From positions 1 through 64,000 of the forward strand of contig JAJDUU010000016.1 of assembly GCA_022826485.1 (NCBI GenBank): a stretch of DNA of 64,000 bases, read 5' to 3'. Of the stretch, positions 61,677-64,000 are shown piece after piece. The notes beneath the pieces are model-generated. The model searched no databases. It was not told where the DNA came from and saw only the letters and a program-made list of their open reading frames with translations. Positions within the stretch are counted from its first letter, which is position 1, and every line of letters starts with the position of its first letter. This DNA comes from Chloroflexota bacterium. GTDB lineage: Bacteria > Chloroflexota > UBA11872. A program made the position numbers and the translations under genes.

Positions 61677-63452
61677 CTACCCGGGCGTGTCGTAGGAGAA
61701 GTCCCAGTCGCCGAGCGTCGTCAGCGTGTGCTGCGGCGCCGAGAGGTCCGGTTCGCCGGCCTGATGCCAGGCCTCGATGTTCTCGCGATGCCCCAGTGAG
61801 CGCAGTCCCTTAAAGGAATCGTGTGCCGTGGTGCAGTCCCAGAAGAACAGCCGCTCGACGCCGGTGCGATAGATGCGCGCGGCGGCGTGCTGGTATTCCT
61901 CCGGTGTCATGGACCGTGGCAGCACGCTGGCGGCCAGCTCGACCGGCGTATCACGCACCAGGTCCAAGAAGAACTCGAGCTGCCGCTCGGGCTCGTCCCA
62001 GGCGGGCACCCGGCTGTTGAGCTCCGGCGCTGAGGTGTAGGGAATGATCGTGTCGATCAGGCCCTCGGCCACCCAGGCTTGCAGGTCCAGGGCGCGGTGC
62101 AGGTTCTCGGCTTCGTCCTTCATCACGATCGCGGAGACGTTGATCGGCTTGTCGCGCCCGGTGGCCGCGGCGACCTCCGCCAGCCCGGCGCGCAACTCAC
62201 GCATGAAGTCGGTCATCACGCGCGCCCTGAATCGCAGCCAGTCCGGGTCGTGCTCGTCGAGCTCGCGAGGGTCGTGGCCGGAGGCGGCCTTGAACGCCTC
62301 GACGATATGCGGCTCATATTCCGTGAACGGCGGGCGGCGGTTGTAGAGCAGGCACACGCCGTCGACCGGCTTCTCGGCCATCTCGCGCAGCAGGGAGATG
62401 GCAAAGGCGCGGAAGCCCGGATAGGCGTAGGAGAGCCGCGGCGTGATCCGCCCGTCTCGATCCACGCTGCGCCACTCGGGATGCGCCTCGAACACCCCGG
62501 CGCCGGAGTTGAAGTGGTCGTTGGGCGGCGGGTAGTGGAAGCCCGTCACGCGCCACGAGGCGTGGATCTCCATGCCCATGTCGTGGGCGTGCTCGATGGC
62601 GACGTCGTAGGGATCGACGCCCTGGTCCCGAAAGATCCGCCAGGCCTCCGACTGCTTCCGGTAGCCGACGTGTGAGAAGTCCTCGTGAGCGTCGAGCGTG
62701 TGATCGCGGGCGATCTTGGTGAAGTAGTTCAGGAGGTCGCCGCCGCCGGTTTCCAGGTAAATCCGCTCGAAGTCGGTGTTGCGGTACGGCTCGAGGTGAC
62801 CCTGAACGTCCTCCGGCGTGTGCGCGCGGATATGGCCCATCCAGCCGTGGTTGTCGTCGTGGGCGTAGAGGCGCTTGGTGTCCGTGCGGGCGCGATCGGC
62901 CTTGAGCGCCGCCACCTCGCCGTCGGTGAGCGGCACCAGCTTGACGTAGGCGGGGCGGGCCGGCAGGCAATCGCAGATGCCATCCGGCTGATTGACGTCG
63001 GCCGAAACTGCGATTTGCTTGAACTTCAAGTCCTGACCGGTGAGGTCGGCGATCTTGAAGAAGGTCTCCGTCAGCAGCACGCCGCCGCCGGGCTGCGGGT
63101 TGATGCGCGACGGCAGATGCAACTGGGAGAAGCCGCGCTCGCCGCTGAGCTTCGCCAGCAGGTCGCCGCTCCACTCGTACAGCTCGTGGTCGTGCACCAT
63201 CTGGCCGATCGAGATTGCGTGCCAGCCGCTCACGCCGAGCGGCAGCGTCACCTCCGGCGCCGCCGTGTTGTCGCCGGCGTAGAGCAACGTGCCGCTCATA
63301 TCGGCCGTGGAATAGGCGAACGCTCGCCAGCGGCCCGTTTTCGGTTCGCTGGACAAGGCCTCCGCCGGCTGGCACCGGTCGAGATTGGTGAGATAGATCG
63401 GCGGCTGGGAGAGACCGAGATCGCCGATGTGTGCGATGCCTGATGCGGACAT
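61677..63452 (-). CDS. Family 10-like (GHL10) glycosylhydrolase-type protein
   Basis: The protein has 591 residues from ATG 63452, with AAGGTGG upstream. After an N-terminal beta-rich domain (TLLYAGDNTAAPEVTLPLGV), a TIM-barrel part has DVAIEHAHDMGMEIHASWRV, RLSYAYPGFRAFAISLLREM, KPVDGVCLLYNR and DWLRFRARVMTDFMRELRAG, resembling glycosyl-hydrolase-like family 10. EIHASWRV and the acidic residues after DGVCL fit a sugar-binding barrel. No signal peptide. Exact activity unknown. It converges on the BNR gene. Confidence 0.6.
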   Translation of the reverse strand: MSASGIAHIGDLGLSQPPIYLTNLDRCQPAEALSSEPKTGRWRAFAYSTADMSGTLLYAGDNTAAPEVTLPLGVSGWHAISIGQMVHDHELYEWSGDLLAKLSGERGFSQLHLPSRINPQPGGGVLLTETFFKIADLTGQDLKFKQIAVSADVNQPDGICDCLPARPAYVKLVPLTDGEVAALKADRARTDTKRLYAHDDNHGWMGHIRAHTPEDVQGHLEPYRNTDFERIYLETGGGDLLNYFTKIARDHTLDAHEDFSHVGYRKQSEAWRIFRDQGVDPYDVAIEHAHDMGMEIHASWRVTGFHYPPPNDHFNSGAGVFEAHPEWRSVDRDGRITPRLSYAYPGFRAFAISLLREMAEKPVDGVCLLYNRRPPFTEYEPHIVEAFKAASGHDPRELDEHDPDWLRFRARVMTDFMRELRAGLAEVAAATGRDKPINVSAIVMKDEAENLHRALDLQAWVAEGLIDTIIPYTSAPELNSRVPAWDEPERQLEFFLDLVRDTPVELAASVLPRSMTPEEYQHAAARIYRTGVERLFFWDCTTAHDSFKGLRSLGHRENIEAWHQAGEPDLSAPQHTLTTLGDWDFSYDTPG

Positions 63453-63559
63453 TCGGAACCACCTTTGCGGCAAACGCGCGGGGCCTTCGGCCGCGAGAGG
63501 CGGCCGCCACGGTGCCGCAGTATGCTCCGGTCGGCACGGCTCCGCCAAAAGCGAACGCG

Positions 63560-64000
63560 GTGATCTTCCCCAATCCGGTCAAAGAGAAGCTCGCGCGGGA
63601 CGAGGTGTCGATCGGCTCCTGGCTGAACCTCGCGTCGCCGCTGGCGGCGGAGGTGCTGGCGGAGGCCGGCTACGAATGGCTGGCCATCGACACCGAGCAC
63701 ACGGCCTGGGACCTGGCCGAGATCACGCACGCCGTGCGGGCCATCGAGGCGCGGGGCGCGGTGCCGATGGCTCGCGCCTGGTCGCACGAGCCCGAAGGAC
63801 TCGGACGCATCCTGGACACCGGGGTGATGGGCCTGATCGTCCCGCACGTGAGCACGGTGGAGCAGGCCGAGGCGATTGCCGACGCCGTGCGCTACGCGCC
63901 GCGCGGGCATCGGTCGGGCGGCAACTCGCGCGCCGCAATCTCCGCCGATTACGTGTCACACGTCGACGACAACCTGCTGGTGTGCCCGCAGATCGAGGAC
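63560..64000 (+). CDS. HpcH/HpaI aldolase/citrate lyase family protein, 3' end cut by window
   Basis: Reading from GTG 63560 the frame stays open to the window end (147 codons). It shows SIGSWLNLASPLAAEVLAEA, GYEWLAIDTEHTAWDL, GVMGLIVPHVSTVEQAEAIA and VRYAPRGHRSGG, characteristic of class II keto-acid aldolases such as 4-hydroxy-2-oxoheptanedioate or 2-dehydro-3-deoxyglucarate aldolase. Metal-binding Glu is in IDTEH. GTG 63512 is a possible earlier start. It diverges from the GHL10 gene and may act on sugar-acid products. Confidence 0.85.
   Translation, partial: MIFPNPVKEKLARDEVSIGSWLNLASPLAAEVLAEAGYEWLAIDTEHTAWDLAEITHAVRAIEARGAVPMARAWSHEPEGLGRILDTGVMGLIVPHVSTVEQAEAIADAVRYAPRGHRSGGNSRAAISADYVSHVDDNLLVCPQIED

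Noticed and set aside
1-64000. tRNA genes, rRNA genes, CRISPR arrays, insertion sequences, prophage or integrase genes
   Set aside because: Intergenic regions were scanned by eye on both strands and none showed cloverleaf ends, regular spaced repeats or transposase/integrase motifs. A covariance-model search could still find a missed small RNA.

Overview
This is a GC-rich (by eye about two thirds G+C), densely packed bacterial chromosome segment with about 53 protein genes. I found no rRNA, tRNA, CRISPR array, insertion sequence or phage gene. The gene mix resembles marine or sponge-associated Chloroflexota (SAR202-like lineages): enolase-superfamily, short-chain dehydrogenase, phytanoyl-CoA-dioxygenase, M81 and hydantoinase A/B families, a DUF3179 lipoprotein and a family-5 ABC binding lipoprotein with a Pro/Thr/Ala linker. 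That placement is inferred from families only; no phylogeny was run.

Left part (1-20455), mostly housekeeping and signalling on the + strand. A type I periplasmic binding protein overlaps a membrane histidine kinase by 4 nt, resembling TorT/TorS. After a DUF2461 gene comes a co-directional run: circularly permuted ATP-grasp protein, ammonium transporter, alpha-E protein, transglutaminase, UvrD/PcrA helicase, HAD phosphatase (apparently CTG-started) and ATP-dependent DNA ligase. Then a VOC protein, two tandem short-chain dehydrogenases, and gatC-gatA-gatB followed within 7 nt by a glutamate-type dehydrogenase. An ammonium channel, glutamate dehydrogenase, amidotransferase and predicted amide-bond ligase give this half a nitrogen theme.

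Middle part (20472-50421), accessory catabolism in short operons on both strands. It holds oxidoreductases (Gfo/Idh/MocA, aldo/keto reductase, SDR), an amidohydrolase, a DapA-like aldolase, an enolase-superfamily dehydratase, an M81 peptidase, hydantoinase A/B, a sialidase-like protein, a sulfatase, two phytanoyl-CoA-type dioxygenases and a sugar isomerase/epimerase. A large GT-C-like membrane protein carries a 12-G homopolymer inside its reading frame. Small genes (RidA, GYD, RHH antitoxin-like, SRAP, GyrI-like, PH domain) are interspersed.

Right part (50496-64000) is a solute-uptake and glycan-processing island. A complete five-gene oligopeptide-type ABC importer on the - strand (binding protein, two permeases, two ATPases) diverges from a GH42-like gene, followed by a many-bladed BNR protein, a family-10-like glycosylhydrolase and the start of an HpcH/HpaI aldolase. 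The GH42-like gene is a close paralogue of one at 38465-40561, and both lack the usual acid/base Asn-Glu motif. The importer's substrate may therefore be a glycan fragment rather than a peptide (inference).

Three hairpin repeat elements sit in three separate convergent gene junctions. Start codons were re-chosen for many genes where an upstream in-frame extension is clearly not part of the protein.
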